A DNA stretch of 64,000 nucleotides from Nannocystis punicea (GCF_026965555.1 NZ_CP114040.1:10142001-10206000), one strand, 5' to 3'. Counted from the first letter of the stretch, positions 11,841 to 21,688 are shown. A program made the numbers and translations. The notes: generated by a model from the sequence alone, not told the origin.

Positions 11841-11890
11841 TTTAGCCAACCGGTTCGATCTTGTCCATAAAATTTAGCAGATCGGCTAAA
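11841..11890 (-). promoter_or_regulatory. Candidate operator/promoter of the ABM-ArsR operon
   Basis: An AT-rich island in very GC-rich DNA holds an inverted repeat TTTAGC-N6-GCTAAA (11873-11890) and a further half-site TTTAGCC (11841-11847). Position upstream of the two-gene operon and the dyad length suit an ArsR-family operator. This is inference; no footprint exists. Confidence 0.45.
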
Positions 11891-11908
11891 TAACACTCAC
11901 GCCCATGA

Positions 11909-12115
11909 GCGAGGATCCCGGCCCGCTCCTCGCACAACCCCGCCTTCGCCGCTCGACCCGCGCAGACTGCCGCGGGCTCGAGCGACTGGCCGGCGGCGCC
12001 GGTCTGTCCCGGCACGCTCGACATCGACGTGGCGGTCACGTTCGCGCAGGAGCTCCCGTGGGTGCCCGCGCAGGACCTGGTCCAGGCCACCGACCTGCCG
12101 CTCCAGGGCTGCTGA
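11909..12115 (+). pseudogene. Decayed C-terminal copy of the neighbouring Thr-rich lipoprotein
   Basis: The frame ending at TGA 12113-12115 encodes CPGTLDIDVAVTFAQELPWVPAQ and ends in LQGC. This lines up with the C-terminus of the next gene (CPPTIDSLDLVLGFPQDLPWVPAE, ending in SGC). The frame is blocked by TGA at 11906-11908 and no start or signal peptide is present, so this is a remnant of a tandem duplicate whose 5' part has been lost. Confidence 0.65.
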
Positions 12116-12164
12116 TCCCTGCGCGCGCGTGGACACGTCGCCGGCGCGCGCGCATCCTCGAGAC

Positions 12165-12899
12165 ATGCGCACTGCGATCCTTACCTTACCTGTCCTTTCG
12201 ACCATCCTCGCCTGCGGCCCCGGGGCGCCGGGCGACACCGACACCGACCCCACGACCTCGAGCTCGAGCGACGCCTCGACCGCGCCGGGCACCACCTCGA
12301 CCGCGAGCACCACCACCACCGAGCCCGCGACCACCGACGCCCTGCCGACCACTGTCGCTACCACCCTCACCGAGGCGCTGCCGACCACCGGCGTCGAGAC
12401 GACCACCGGCGAGACCACCGCCGAGACCACCACCGAGCCCGTCGAGACGACCACCTCGACCACCTCGACCGATCCCTCGACCACCACGACCACCGACAGC
12501 GCCGGCCCGCCCGACGTCGCCTTCGCCGCCGAGTTCTGGGCCGGCGGCCTCGATCACCTCACCGTCCGCATGGCCGCGCTCAAGGACGACTTCTGCGTCG
12601 ACATTCGCTTCGCCCGCCCCGGCGACGTCCCGGCGCCCGAGCTCACCCTGCCGCCCGAATGGTGGTACCAGGGCGCCACGGTCTCGCAGGGCGCCGCCGA
12701 CTGCCTCGACTTCATGGCTCCGATGCCGCAGGCAGTCGCCGCCGACAGCGTCGCCGGCGTCGCGGTCTGGGTCACCGAGCCGTTCTGCCCCCCGACGATC
12801 GACAGCCTCGACCTCGTCCTCGGCTTCCCGCAGGACCTGCCGTGGGTGCCCGCGGAGGTCAGCGTCGTCGCCGACTCTCTGGCGGTCAGCGGCTGTTGA
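12165..12899 (+). CDS. Secreted lipoprotein with Thr/Ser/Glu-rich linker
   Basis: A 244-residue protein: signal peptide MRTAILTLPVLSTILACG with lipobox Cys17, a linker of about 90 residues made almost only of Thr, Ser, Glu, Pro and Ala, then a small C-terminal domain of about 125 residues (DVAFAAEFWAGGLDHLTVRM to SGC) with four Cys that probably form disulfides. ATG 12165 is chosen because it opens the signal peptide directly. The domain is unknown to me. A decayed paralogue lies immediately upstream. Confidence 0.8.
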   Translation: MRTAILTLPVLSTILACGPGAPGDTDTDPTTSSSSDASTAPGTTSTASTTTTEPATTDALPTTVATTLTEALPTTGVETTTGETTAETTTEPVETTTSTTSTDPSTTTTTDSAGPPDVAFAAEFWAGGLDHLTVRMAALKDDFCVDIRFARPGDVPAPELTLPPEWWYQGATVSQGAADCLDFMAPMPQAVAADSVAGVAVWVTEPFCPPTIDSLDLVLGFPQDLPWVPAEVSVVADSLAVSGC

Positions 12900-12974
12900 G
12901 CCGCCGAGCGCTGTTCTGCGGCGGCGCGGCGGGCGGCGGCCTGGGCCCCGCGAGGGCCTGGTAGCATCGGCTTC

Positions 12975-14438
<1,464 letters not shown>

Positions 14439-14514
14439 GCCGCGGCCTCCGCGACGAGCGCGCTTCGAGCTCGCCCTGCCTCGACAGCCGGATCGCGTCT
14501 CCTATACTCCGGCC

Positions 14515-15192
14515 ATGCGAACTTACGCTTACGCGCTCCCCTTCACTGCCTTGCTCCTCGCGCTCACGCCCGCCTGTGCCACGACCCTGTGCGGCAACGA
14601 CGGTGACTGCGCACCCACCGACACGGCCACCACCGGCGACCCTCCTGCGTCGACGACCGACGAGACCGGCACGACCAGCGAGCCGACCTCGACCGAGACC
14701 GAGACAGGCCCGACCTCGACTTCGGAAGAGGCGACGACCACCACCGGCGAGCCCGAGACCACCACCGGGCCCGGCACCACCGCCGAGACATCGACCGGCG
14801 AGACGACCGAGGGCCCGCTCGTCGGCCAGCCGAGCGCGCACAACGAGACGTGTGCGCCCGACGACGGCCCGGCGGTCGAGTTCAAGATCGACCTCGCCGA
14901 GCGCGCCTGCGACTCCGACTGGCCGGAGGACGCGCCGCTGCTCCGGATCGTCCTGTTCAAGGGCGTCGACTCGCTCGCGCTCGGCGAGCACCCGCTGAAC
15001 GGCGGCTGGGGCTTCGCCTCCTACGACGACGGCGACGGCACGCCGGAGACCAGCGACCAGGGCACCGTCGTCATCACCGAGATCACCGCCGACGGCGTGC
15101 GCGGCACCTACGAGGTCACCCTGCCCGACGACGTCCTGCTGGCGGGCGCCTTCGACTCGCTCTACTGCCCGGCCGACGTGATGTGCGGCTGA
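14515..15192 (+). CDS. Secreted lipoprotein with Thr/Glu-rich linker
   Basis: A 225-residue protein with signal peptide ending ALTPACATT (lipobox Cys near 22), a CGNDGDC pair, a linker of about 80 residues of Thr/Ser/Glu/Gly, and a C-terminal domain (VEFKIDLAERACDSDWPEDAPLLRIVLF) of about 110 residues with several Cys. The domain is not recognised. Same architecture as the lipoprotein at 12165. Confidence 0.78.
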   Translation: MRTYAYALPFTALLLALTPACATTLCGNDGDCAPTDTATTGDPPASTTDETGTTSEPTSTETETGPTSTSEEATTTTGEPETTTGPGTTAETSTGETTEGPLVGQPSAHNETCAPDDGPAVEFKIDLAERACDSDWPEDAPLLRIVLFKGVDSLALGEHPLNGGWGFASYDDGDGTPETSDQGTVVITEITADGVRGTYEVTLPDDVLLAGAFDSLYCPADVMCG

Positions 15193-15234
15193 ACATGTCC
15201 GCTCGGGCATGCCCCTGAAGACATGTCCCACGGG
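15193..15234. repeat. Three 14-bp units between convergent genes
   Basis: Units at 15193 (ACATGTCCGCTCGG), 15207 and 15221. They start at the base after the lipoprotein stop codon and end 8 nt before the stop of the convergent SurA-like gene, filling the intergenic space. Confidence 0.8.
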
Positions 15235-15242
15235 ACCGGCGG

Positions 15243-16223
15243 CTACAGCCGCTGGTCGATGTGCGTCTTGGCCCGCAGGCTCGACCGCAGGTCCTTGACC
15301 GCGCGGGCGAACGACTCCTGCTCGAGCTGCATGCGGATGCGCTCCTTGGCCTGGTCGAACGGCAGCACGTTGCCGGTGTCGTGGCGGACCACCTTGACGA
15401 CCAGGTAGCCCTGGCCGGTCTCGAGCGGCCCCACGGTCTCGCCGACGCGGGCGGCGAAGATGGCGTCCTCGATGGTCGGCGCGACCTCGCCGCGCGACAG
15501 CGTCGCCTTCGGCTCGGTGATCAGGAACTCCTGCGCCAGCGCCATCGGGTCCTCGCCCGAGCGCATGCGGCGGGCGACCGCCTGGGCCTTGGCGTAGGCG
15601 GCGTCGCGGGACTTCGCGGTCTGCTCCTCGGGCGTGAACACGAAGCGCAGCAGGTCGGCCTTGATGTCGACGCCGCGGACCATCTTGCGGTACTGCTCGC
15701 GGATCTGCGCGTCCGTCACCGACGTGTTCGCCAGCGCCCGGGTGGTCTGGTACACGAGCAGCTGGTCCTTGGTGTCCTGGATGTAGTCGGCCCAGCTGCC
15801 GTACTGGCCGCTCTGCTCGACCGCCTCGCGCAGCTGCTTGATGTTGGAGAACCCGTTCTCCTGCGCGATCTGCTGCAAGTAGCGGTCGACGTCGGCGTCG
15901 GTGATGCTGATCTGGAAGCGCACGGCCTCCTTCTTGATCAGCTGCTGATCAATGAGCTCGTCGAGCGCCTGCGTCCGCGCCTCGCGGGTCGCCATCTCGA
16001 CCTGCTGCTGGGTCGGGTTGCGGCCGTACTTCTGCAGCGCCTCCTGCATCAGCGGCGAGCTGGCGACCAGGGTGTCGAGCTGGCTCAGGAGGATGATCTC
16101 GTCGCCGACCACCGCGACGATCCGGTCGAGCACCAGGCCCTCGGCGCGCGCCGATCCCGGACCGACCGCCCCCGAGGCGAACCCCGCGACCACGAGCGCT
16201 GCGACGCGTGCGACCCTGCGCAT
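15243..16223 (-). CDS. SurA/PpiC-like periplasmic peptidyl-prolyl isomerase/chaperone
   Basis: A 326-residue exported protein: signal peptide MRRVARVAALVVAGFASGAVG..ARA, then the SurA N-terminal helical domain beginning LVLDRIVAVVGDEIILLSQL (the conserved start of mature SurA), several amphipathic helices, and a parvulin-like segment (EFLITEPKATLSRGEVAPTIEDAIFAARVGETVGPLETGQGYLVVKV). It should help outer-membrane protein folding. Start at ATG 16223; the frame is open further upstream but lacks a signal there. Only one, somewhat degenerate, parvulin domain is seen against two in E. coli SurA. Confidence 0.85.
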   Translation of the reverse strand: MRRVARVAALVVAGFASGAVGPGSARAEGLVLDRIVAVVGDEIILLSQLDTLVASSPLMQEALQKYGRNPTQQQVEMATREARTQALDELIDQQLIKKEAVRFQISITDADVDRYLQQIAQENGFSNIKQLREAVEQSGQYGSWADYIQDTKDQLLVYQTTRALANTSVTDAQIREQYRKMVRGVDIKADLLRFVFTPEEQTAKSRDAAYAKAQAVARRMRSGEDPMALAQEFLITEPKATLSRGEVAPTIEDAIFAARVGETVGPLETGQGYLVVKVVRHDTGNVLPFDQAKERIRMQLEQESFARAVKDLRSSLRAKTHIDQRL

Positions 16224-16476
16224 GCGACCCTCGTAGCACCGCCCGCCCGCCGGCACAAGGCCGCAGCCCCGGCGGCCCGCCCGCGGTCCGCCCGCCCGCG
16301 GCGACGAACCTGCCCCAAAGACCAGGAATAACCGCGCCGGACGGCCTGCGCCTCGTCGCCCTCGACCCCGGCCGCCGCGCTCGCGCGCGGGCCCGGTCGC
16401 CGCCGCGCCGGCGAAGCGGTCGCCGGCCTCCCCGGCCCTTGCGGGCCGCGGTCGCGGGGGGTCATCCTGGGCCCGC

Positions 16477-19284
16477 ATGAGCGTGGTCGAGCCCGAAGAG
16501 TGGGGCCCCGAGGGGCTGTGCGAGCAGTTCTGGGACATCGACCGCAAGATGCACAACCGGCGGTTCGCCTTCATCCTCGGCGCCGGCGCGTCGGTGCAGT
16601 CGGGGATCCCCGCGGCCGGCGCGCTGGTGCGGCGCTGGCTCGGCGAGCTGCACCGGCGCCTCGCTCGCGGCGGCGTGCCGCTCGAGCGGTGGGCCACCCC
16701 CGAGGCGCTCGAGATCCGCGACTTCTCGCTCCCCGACGCGCCGGCCTTCTACAGCCAGGTGTTCGCCCGCCGCTTCCGCCAGCACCCCGACGAGGGCTAC
16801 GCCGACCTCGAGGACATCATGCAGGGCAAGGACCCGAGCTTCGGCTACTCGGTGCTGGCCCACATCCTCGCCGAGACGCGCCACAAGCTGGTGATCACCA
16901 CCAACTTCGACAACCTCGTCGGCGAGGCGCTGTCGATCTTCACCGGCACCGCGCCGCTGGTGTGCGGCCACGAGTCGCTGGCCAACTTCGTCCACGTCGA
17001 GCCGCGCCGGCCGGTGGTGGTGAAGATCCACCGCGACCTCCTGATGGCGCCGATGAACCACGCGGCCGAGATCGCGGCCCTGCAGACGGCGTGGATCGAG
17101 CCGCTCACCCGGGTGTTCCGCGCCTACACGCCGATCGTGATCGGCTACGGCGGCAACGACGGCAGCCTGATGGGATTTTTGAAGGGGCTGCCGGAGGACG
17201 CGATCCCCGGCGGGATCTTCTGGTGCTACTACGGCCCCGCGGGCCCGCCCGGCCCCGAGATCCGCCGGCTCGTGGCCCGCCACCGCGGGGTCCTGGTGCC
17301 GATCGAGGGCTTCGACGAGCTCATGCTGCGCCTCAGCGCGCGCCTGCGGATCCCCCTGCTCGACCAGGTCATCGAGTCGAAGGCCCGCACCCGCGTCGAC
17401 AACTACCGCCGCCGCGTCGAGGAGCTGCACGCGCGCGTGTTCCCCCCGCCCTCGCCGGCGCTCGAGGAGGCCGAACCCGAGCTCGAGGCGCGGGAGACCG
17501 AACGCGGCGAATCTTCCGAACATGTCTCTTCGACCAGCTCTCGTCCTGGTCGCCCCCCGGCGCCGCTGGCGGGCGCCTCGCGCCTCCATGACTCTTCGGA
17601 GATCCACGCCGAGGCCGCGCCTTCGGCAGAACCTGTCTCTTCGACCAGATTTCGCCCTGCACACCCCGCCGCGCCGCCGGCGGGGGCATCTCACACACCT
17701 GTCTCTTCGGACATCCACAGCGAGGCCGCTCCTTCGGCCGAACCCGCCTCCTCGACCGGCTCTCGCCCTGCACGCCCCGCGGAGCATTCGGGCGCATCGC
17801 GCACACCTGTCTCTTCGAACATCCGATCCGAGGCCGCCCCCACCTCTTCGACCAGCCCCGACCCTGCGCCGCCCGCGGCGGCTCCGCCTCGCGCACCGCG
17901 TCAACCTGTCGCTTCGGACAGCCGCGCCCCGGGCGGGCCGTCCGCCGCTCCTGCTGTCCGTTCGGAAGCCCGGGCCGGGTCGCTCGGCGCGGGGGACGAC
18001 CCCCCGCAGCGTCAGGCCGTCCCCGCGAACCGCAGCGCCGCGGAGCCGTCGCCTGTCTCTTCGGCCATCTTAACGCCACCGCCGCCGCCGCCCGCCCGCG
18101 AGTCGCGGTCCGATTCGCAACCGCCGCTGCGCGGCCTCGAGTCCACGCGCCGTTCGTCTCCTGTCCGTTCGGACAGCACCCCCGTCGCGCGCACCGACGG
18201 GCGCGGAAAGATCGCGGAGGCTCCCGGAGGCGCCTCGCGCGAGGCGGCCCCGACCGGTTCGCCGTCCCCGCTCGGCGCCTCGGTCGATCCGGCGCAGCGA
18301 GGGCCCGAGTCGCTCCAGGCCGCGCCGATCCCTCGACTCGACGATCCCGCAGGTCGCGACCCGAGCGCCGAGCCCGCCGCAGATCCTGACCTCTCGGACA
18401 TCTCGCAGCTCCCTTCCGGCTCCTCTCGCCCTGCCGCGCCCCCCGAAGCGGACCGGCGCTCGCAACGGCAAGACGCGGACGACGACGCCGACCTCGCACT
18501 CGCTCCGGAACCCGTCGTGGACGAGTCGTGGGCGGCCGAGGCCGAAGAAGTTGCCGCCGTGCCCAGGTCGTGGACCGCGGGTCCTCTGCGGCGCTGGCCG
18601 GCCGCCGCGGGCGACCTGCAGCGCGCCATGCAGCAGGTCGCCGGCGAGGCCGCTCACACCGACCCCTGGGCGATCTCGATGCAGGCCCGCGCCGAGCCGG
18701 ATAGCGGCCGCGCCGTCGCGTTGCTGCGCGCCGGCCTGGAGCAGTTCCCCGCCGACCGGACGCTCTCCCTCGACCTCGTCGAGCGCCTCACCGATCCGCC
18801 CACGCACGAAGCTGTCTCATCGGCCATGTCGCTCGTCACGACCCTGCTCGCCGCCGATCCCGACGACAAGCTGGCGCTGGCGCACCGCACCCTGCTGCTC
18901 GCCTGGCAGGGCCAGTTCTCGGCGGCCGAGGACGCGCTCCGACGCCTGCACCGCGCCGTGATCGGGCAACACGCGAACAACATGGAGCTGGCCGGCCTCG
19001 CGTTCCTCGCCGGCCTGCTGCAGCGCCTGCAAGGTCGAGACGACCGCTACGTGCTCGCCCCCTTCCAGGTCCACGCCCGCGGCTTGTCGCCGCTCCTGGG
19101 CCTCCCGCGCGGCCTGATCGGCGCCCTCGCGCGCCGCCTCGATCGGGCGTCGCGGCGCTGCTACATCCGGCTGGCGCAGCGCCTCGCCGGCTCGCTGAGC
19201 GCCGCCGAGCTCGCTCGCCTCGAGCCCCGCCTCGCCGAGCTCCCGCCGTTCGACCTCGAGGCCCTCGAACACGAAGCCCCCTGA
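16477..19284 (+). CDS. SIR2-like protein with long repetitive linker and TPR-like C-terminus
   Basis: A 935-residue cytosolic protein. N-terminal SIR2 fold (about 25-300): GAGAS at 35-39, TTNFDN at 141-146, KIH at 183-185 with the presumed catalytic His185, and an IGYGGND late motif. This is the divergent SIR2 branch found in anti-phage NAD-consuming effectors (ThsA, DSR-type, SIR2-STAND) rather than a classical deacetylase; no zinc-binding Cys tetrad is seen. A disordered linker (about 345-700) is rich in Pro/Ser/Ala and repeats PVxSDI-type blocks. The last about 220 residues are alpha-helical and TPR-like (ALLRAGLEQFPADRTLSLDLVERL). No partner gene adjoins it. NADase and defence roles are inference. 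Confidence 0.75.
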   Translation: MSVVEPEEWGPEGLCEQFWDIDRKMHNRRFAFILGAGASVQSGIPAAGALVRRWLGELHRRLARGGVPLERWATPEALEIRDFSLPDAPAFYSQVFARRFRQHPDEGYADLEDIMQGKDPSFGYSVLAHILAETRHKLVITTNFDNLVGEALSIFTGTAPLVCGHESLANFVHVEPRRPVVVKIHRDLLMAPMNHAAEIAALQTAWIEPLTRVFRAYTPIVIGYGGNDGSLMGFLKGLPEDAIPGGIFWCYYGPAGPPGPEIRRLVARHRGVLVPIEGFDELMLRLSARLRIPLLDQVIESKARTRVDNYRRRVEELHARVFPPPSPALEEAEPELEARETERGESSEHVSSTSSRPGRPPAPLAGASRLHDSSEIHAEAAPSAEPVSSTRFRPAHPAAPPAGASHTPVSSDIHSEAAPSAEPASSTGSRPARPAEHSGASRTPVSSNIRSEAAPTSSTSPDPAPPAAAPPRAPRQPVASDSRAPGGPSAAPAVRSEARAGSLGAGDDPPQRQAVPANRSAAEPSPVSSAILTPPPPPPARESRSDSQPPLRGLESTRRSSPVRSDSTPVARTDGRGKIAEAPGGASREAAPTGSPSPLGASVDPAQRGPESLQAAPIPRLDDPAGRDPSAEPAADPDLSDISQLPSGSSRPAAPPEADRRSQRQDADDDADLALAPEPVVDESWAAEAEEVAAVPRSWTAGPLRRWPAAAGDLQRAMQQVAGEAAHTDPWAISMQARAEPDSGRAVALLRAGLEQFPADRTLSLDLVERLTDPPTHEAVSSAMSLVTTLLAADPDDKLALAHRTLLLAWQGQFSAAEDALRRLHRAVIGQHANNMELAGLAFLAGLLQRLQGRDDRYVLAPFQVHARGLSPLLGLPRGLIGALARRLDRASRRCYIRLAQRLAGSLSAAELARLEPRLAELPPFDLEALEHEAP

Positions 19285-19749
19285 ATGCGCGCGCTCGCCG
19301 GGCGGAGGGCCGCCGAGCTCGCAGGCCGAGCGCCGAGCTCGAGCTCTCGCCGTTCGGCCCGAAGCCGCCGGCGCGATGCCCTTTGCATGCGCGCGCTCGC
19401 GGAGCTCATGGGCCTGTCAGGCCCCGCAGCGGAGCGGCGGAAGAGGCTCGGAGCATGAGTCCGGGACCAGGACCTGGGCGAAGGCACCGGGCTCGCCGTC
19501 ACCACGCCGAGGCATGTTCGCTCGCGGAGCGAGGTCGCAGCCGTCGCGCTGCCGCGGACGCATTCGCATGTCCCTCAAGACATGTCGAAAGGCTTGGAAC
19601 TCCCGGCTCCACGCAGCACGACCTGTCTCTTCAACCGCGACCCATCCGTCCTTCATGCCGCCTCCCCGGCCCTGCCTCGAGGCCAGCTCGAATTCGCACC
19701 ATCACGAGGAACGCTGCCTACACCCGCCTTACTCGCCTTTTTTCACTTC
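19285..19749. other. Intergenic region without a supported gene
   Basis: About 465 nt of GC-rich sequence after the SIR2-like gene. The only structure seen is a 14-bp repeat pair at 19566-19593 (GCATGTCCCTCAAG then ACATGTCGAAAGGC) and a single unit near 19621. Open frames here have no protein-like composition. Confidence 0.5.
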
Positions 19750-19778
19750 TTGAAAATGATATTCAAAACCCATATCAA
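19750..19778 (+). promoter_or_regulatory. Promoter overlapped by a Fur-box-like palindrome
   Basis: A strongly AT-rich island. TTGAAA (19750-19755) and TATCAA (19773-19778) are 17 nt apart and make a plausible -35/-10. Across the -35 lies TGAAAATGATATTCA (19751-19765), a 7-1-7 dyad close to the Fur consensus TGATAATNATTATCA, with TTGAA/TTCAA as outer arms. The site is 20 nt from the end of the promoter to the first of three small coupled genes, suggesting iron-dependent repression. Confidence 0.55.
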
Positions 19779-19797
19779 TTAACACCGAGAGCACCCC

Positions 19798-20046
19798 ATG
19801 CACCCCACACGCCCCTGTCAGCGGACTCGCCTCGCCACCAGCGCGATGGTCACGATCGATGCGTGCAGCTGCACGATGATCCACCTCAACGTCGGCGCCA
19901 CCACCTTGCGCTTCACCCCGGAGGCGTTCGAGGGCCTGTCGGCGCTGATCCTCGAGGCGGTCGCCGAGCTGGCCGCGCGGCCGCCGAGCGACCACGACGG
20001 CGGCCTCCCGCTGCACCTCGGGCGGCGCGTGCGAGGTGAGGCGTGA
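19798..20046 (+). CDS. Small protein 1 of a three-gene coupled operon
   Basis: 82 residues, not recognised. The core IHLNVGATTLRFTPEAFEGLSALILEAVAELA resembles the core of the next gene product, so the two are paralogues. An internal ATG at 19846 is an alternative start that would drop a basic leader. A CSC motif lies before the core. The gene ends in GTGA, sharing bases with the start of the next gene. A Fur-like box upstream suggests a role in iron or haem homeostasis; this is inference. Confidence 0.6.
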   Translation: MHPTRPCQRTRLATSAMVTIDACSCTMIHLNVGATTLRFTPEAFEGLSALILEAVAELAARPPSDHDGGLPLHLGRRVRGEA

Positions 20047-20270
20047 GCGGACGTCCCGACCCGGTCGTGCTGGCCAGCGCCCCCGGCTACCGCGTCGAGC
20101 TCGCCGGCGACGGCGTCGTCCACGTCCACGCCGGCCCGCTCAGCTTTCGCCTGGCGCGCGACGCCTGCGAGGCGCTGACCACCACCCTCGCGCGGGCGAT
20201 GGTGCAGCTGGCGCGGGTCTGTCCCAGGCGACCTGGCCTCGAGGTCCTGCCCGGCGGAGGCGAGGGGTGA
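20043..20270 (+). CDS. Small protein 2 of the coupled operon, paralogue of protein 1
   Basis: 75 residues starting at GTG 20043, which overlaps the previous TGA by GTGA. Its core (VVHVHAGPLSFRLARDACEALTTTLARAMVQLA) matches that of small protein 1 in length and in the pattern beta-strand, beta-strand, long helix. No signal peptide or known motif. Ends with another GTGA overlap into the third gene. Confidence 0.6.
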   Translation: MSGRPDPVVLASAPGYRVELAGDGVVHVHAGPLSFRLARDACEALTTTLARAMVQLARVCPRRPGLEVLPGGGEG

Positions 20271-20719
20271 CCGCCGGCTTCCCCGCCAGCGAGCCGCCCG
20301 AGGCCGGCGCGCTGCGGCTGGTGTTGACTCTGGCGCTGACGCGGCGGGAGGCTGCCGGCCTGCTCGCGCGCGCCGGCGAGGTCGAGTGCCTGTGGCCCTC
20401 GGCCGTGGTCGCGGCGCTGGGCGACGCCCTCGCCGACGACGAGCAGCTGTGGCGCGAGGTGACCGCGACCCTCGACGACCGCCTCGCCCCGTGGCTCGCC
20501 GAGCTCGGCGGCCGGCCCCTGCGCGACCTGCTGACTCGCGTCTCCGGCGACGCCGACGTCGACGTCCCCGCGCTCGCCGCCCTGTTGTGGTCGCTGGTCC
20601 GCCGGCGCCAGCGCGTCCTCGGCCCGCTGCTGGCGCACATCGTCCGCGAGGTCGAGGGCCTCATCGTCGCCGACGCCGGCCGCCGCGCCCGCGACCTCCG
20701 CCGCGAAGCCTCCGCCTGA
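20267..20719 (+). CDS. Helical protein 3 of the coupled operon
   Basis: 150 residues from GTG 20267, overlapping the TGA of protein 2. It is mostly alpha-helical and Leu/Ala/Arg-rich, with LRLVLTLALTRREAAGLLARAGEVECLWPSAVVAALGDALADDEQLW followed by a second helical half. No membrane segment or known motif. Translational coupling to two paralogous small proteins suggests that the three act together. Confidence 0.6.
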   Translation: MTAGFPASEPPEAGALRLVLTLALTRREAAGLLARAGEVECLWPSAVVAALGDALADDEQLWREVTATLDDRLAPWLAELGGRPLRDLLTRVSGDADVDVPALAALLWSLVRRRQRVLGPLLAHIVREVEGLIVADAGRRARDLRREASA

Positions 20720-20733
20720 TGCCACGCCGGCCG

Positions 20734-21474
20734 TCAGAACTGGCAGGTCGCCTCGCTCTCGTCGGACATGTCCATGCAGTCGGCCTCGCCGTCGCACATG
20801 AAGGAGAACGCGATCGACTCGCCCGAGCCGCACACGAACGGTGGAAAGTCTTCGCACTTCTCCTCGGCGACGAGGGCGGTCGCCGGCGACGCCTTGGCGC
20901 ACAGCCGCAGCTGCTCGAGGAAGGTGCCGTTGCACTCGAGCTCCTGCGGCCCCAGGTCGACCAGCTCGTCGCAGCTCAGCGGCGAGGTGCAGGTCGCGTA
21001 ACCCTCCTCCGCCGCGGCCATGCACGCGATGTACTCCGCGTGCGCCGGATCGACCTCCTCGAGCTCGCAGAGGCACGCGACGTAAGGCGCGCCCTCCGTC
21101 GCCGAGTCGTCGAGGCAGGACTCGACGTCCGGCTCGAGGTCGGACTCGACCGCGCAGGGACACCACACCTCGTCCGTGTGCTCCAGCGCAGCCGCGTACT
21201 CCCCGCACGCGCCGGCCGGCTCGCCCGTGGTGGTCGAAGCGCCGCCGGTCGTCGGCAGGCCCGTCGTGCCCTCGCCGCCGCTCGTGCTCCCGCCGCCGCT
21301 CGTGCTCTCGCCGCCGCTCGTGCTCTCGCCGCCGCTCGTGCTCTCGCCGCCCGTCACCGCCGTCGTCGTGCCGCTCGAGCCGTCCGTGCCGGAGTCGCCC
21401 TTGTCGACCCCGGGACACCCGCCGAGCAGCACCACCGCGATCGCTCCTGATAGACCAAGTCTTCGCCAGTCCAT
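20734..21474 (-). CDS. Lipoprotein with GESTSG repeats and an LDL-receptor-A-like domain
   Basis: A 246-residue exported protein. Signal peptide with lipobox VLLGGCPG (Cys20), then four near-identical STSGGE repeats encoded by 18-bp DNA repeats (about 21290-21350), a Thr/Gly linker, and a Cys-rich region with some 16 Cys. The C-terminus FVCGSGESIAFSFMCDGEADCMDMSDESEATC fits the LDL-receptor class A module: Cys spacing, CDGxxDCxDxSDE calcium ligands. Such modules are common in animals and rare in bacteria. Probably a surface ligand-binding protein. Confidence 0.82.
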   Translation of the reverse strand: MDWRRLGLSGAIAVVLLGGCPGVDKGDSGTDGSSGTTTAVTGGESTSGGESTSGGESTSGGGSTSGGEGTTGLPTTGGASTTTGEPAGACGEYAAALEHTDEVWCPCAVESDLEPDVESCLDDSATEGAPYVACLCELEEVDPAHAEYIACMAAAEEGYATCTSPLSCDELVDLGPQELECNGTFLEQLRLCAKASPATALVAEEKCEDFPPFVCGSGESIAFSFMCDGEADCMDMSDESEATCQF

Positions 21475-21516
21475 GGGATCGATCTACCACGACCCGGCCG
21501 CGGCTCGGGGCGCGGG

Positions 21517-21586
21517 GCATGTCCTTTCGCCCATGCCCGAAGGAACATTGCCCTTCAAACATGCTCCAGGAGACATGCCCCTGGAG
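21517..21586. repeat. Five tandem 14-bp units upstream of the LDLa-like lipoprotein
   Basis: Units at 21517 (GCATGTCCTTTCGC), 21531, 21545, 21559 (ACATGCTCCAGGAG) and 21573. They end just before an AT-rich patch ATTTTATTAG and lie 43 nt upstream of the lipoprotein start, within its promoter or leader. Confidence 0.8.
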
Positions 21587-21688
21587 ACAGATTTTATTAG
21601 CCCGACGACGCCGTACAGCGGCTCGGGCTCGGGCTCACCGCGGCCGAACCGCGTCGGTCGCCCGGGCCCCGCGGCCGGCTCGGCTCGT

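Noticed and set aside
21290..21350. 18-bp tandem repeats as a regulatory satellite
   Set aside because: They are codons of the STSGGE linker of the lipoprotein at 20734-21474 and keep frame.
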